Position numbers and translations under genes: made by a program | Origin: Chloroflexota bacterium | GTDB lineage: Bacteria; Chloroflexota; Dormibacteria; Aeolococcales; Aeolococcaceae | Reading direction: 5' to 3' | NCBI GenBank assembly: GCA_005880985.1 | Contig: VBIQ01000015.1 | Coordinates: 31,841-95,840 of the forward strand | DNA length: 64,000 nt | Shown: positions 63,871 through 64,000 of the stretch, piece by piece | Numbering within the stretch: the first letter of the stretch is position 1 | How the letters are laid out: each line of letters opens with the position of its first letter | The notes under the pieces: generated by a model | The model's database searches: none | What the model was told of the DNA's origin: nothing | Seen by the model: the letters and a program-made list of their open reading frames with translations, nothing else

Positions 63871-64000
63871 CTAGGACGTCCGGGCAGCCCCGGAAGCCTT
63901 CTTCTTGCGAATTTCACCACTGCCGGCCCGCACCACCGTCTTCAGGAGCTCGTTACCCACCCAGAACTGCAGCAGGTCCTCCCTGACGAGGACGTTGCAA
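63871..64000 (-). CDS. Transposase/integrase, C-terminal part, cut by the window edge
   Basis: The open frame on the minus strand encodes 42 residues ending ELLKTVVRAGSGEIRKKK plus ASGAARTS before TAG at 63871. The segment VLVREDLLQFWVGNELLKTV resembles the C-terminal beta-barrel of DDE integrase-core transposases (IS481/IS3-like). The start lies outside the window. Family is from memory of the C-terminal pattern, so only the transposase type is offered. Confidence 0.55.
   Translation of the reverse strand, partial: CNVLVREDLLQFWVGNELLKTVVRAGSGEIRKKKASGAARTS

Overview
The window is GC-rich bacterial DNA with dense, co-oriented genes, many 4-base start/stop overlaps and no rRNA or tRNA gene that I can recognise. 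It holds a chromosome-origin neighbourhood (rpmH, rnpA, yidD, yidC, khpB/jag; dnaA, dnaN; recF, dciA; parA, parB) next to housekeeping genes and a surface-polysaccharide locus. The GC content, the frequent GTG/TTG starts, the many start codons sitting 6 to 10 bases behind a TAnnnT hexamer (leaderless transcripts), an MshA-like glycosyltransferase, FemAB-like transferases and a DUF4388 protein suggest a deep-branching Terrabacteria lineage, such as Dormibacterota/Chloroflexota relatives or Actinobacteriota. The phylum is inference; I name no species.

Layout. Positions 1-4.6 kb hold the 3' end of a DUF2203 gene, lysA, a hypothetical gene, an HTH/coiled-coil protein and a FemAB-like transferase; a 366-base gap in front of lysA may encode a structured RNA. 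Positions 4.7-7.9 kb hold a LAGLIDADG-type small protein, a parS-like site, parA, parB and signal peptidase I. Positions 7.9-13.1 kb are a minus-strand run read from the origin outwards: rpmH, rnpA, yidD, yidC, khpB, a lipoprotein, an M16 peptidase and ndk. Positions 13.13-15.23 kb are the presumed oriC with a dnaA promoter, DnaA-box-like sites, dnaA and the dnaA-dnaN spacer. dnaN follows, but recF and dciA face it on the opposite strand, which is not the usual order.

Positions 17.9-27.7 kb hold two glycosyltransferases with overlapping divergent promoters, a HAD hydrolase, a lipoprotein with Ig-like and beta-propeller-like parts, a DUF4388 protein, a second FemAB-like transferase, an orphan response regulator and small proteins. 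Positions 27.7-34.9 kb hold folP-folK, a MaoC-like hydratase, an orphan DNA methyltransferase, an MFS transporter and a CitE-like lyase/acyl-CoA dehydrogenase operon. Positions 35-43.9 kb hold a UPF1-like helicase with a zinc ribbon and arginine-rich tails, a cysteine-less glutaredoxin-like/PDZ fusion, a DUF72 protein, an inositol-monophosphatase family protein, fabI-fabF and a macro-domain protein.

Positions 44.5-61.1 kb form a surface-glycan locus: an initiating sugar-phosphate transferase, four glycosyltransferases, three methyltransferases, a sugar nucleotidyltransferase, two NAD-dependent sugar epimerase/dehydratase or decarboxylase genes, a Wzm/Wzt ABC exporter whose ATPase carries a C-terminal glycan-binding type domain, an acetyltransferase, and two alkaline-phosphatase-superfamily enzymes with Thr at the sulfatase nucleophile position. 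Together these could make, modify and export a polymer by an ABC-transporter route. The window ends with a secreted, membrane-anchored CocE-like hydrolase and the truncated end of an insertion sequence.
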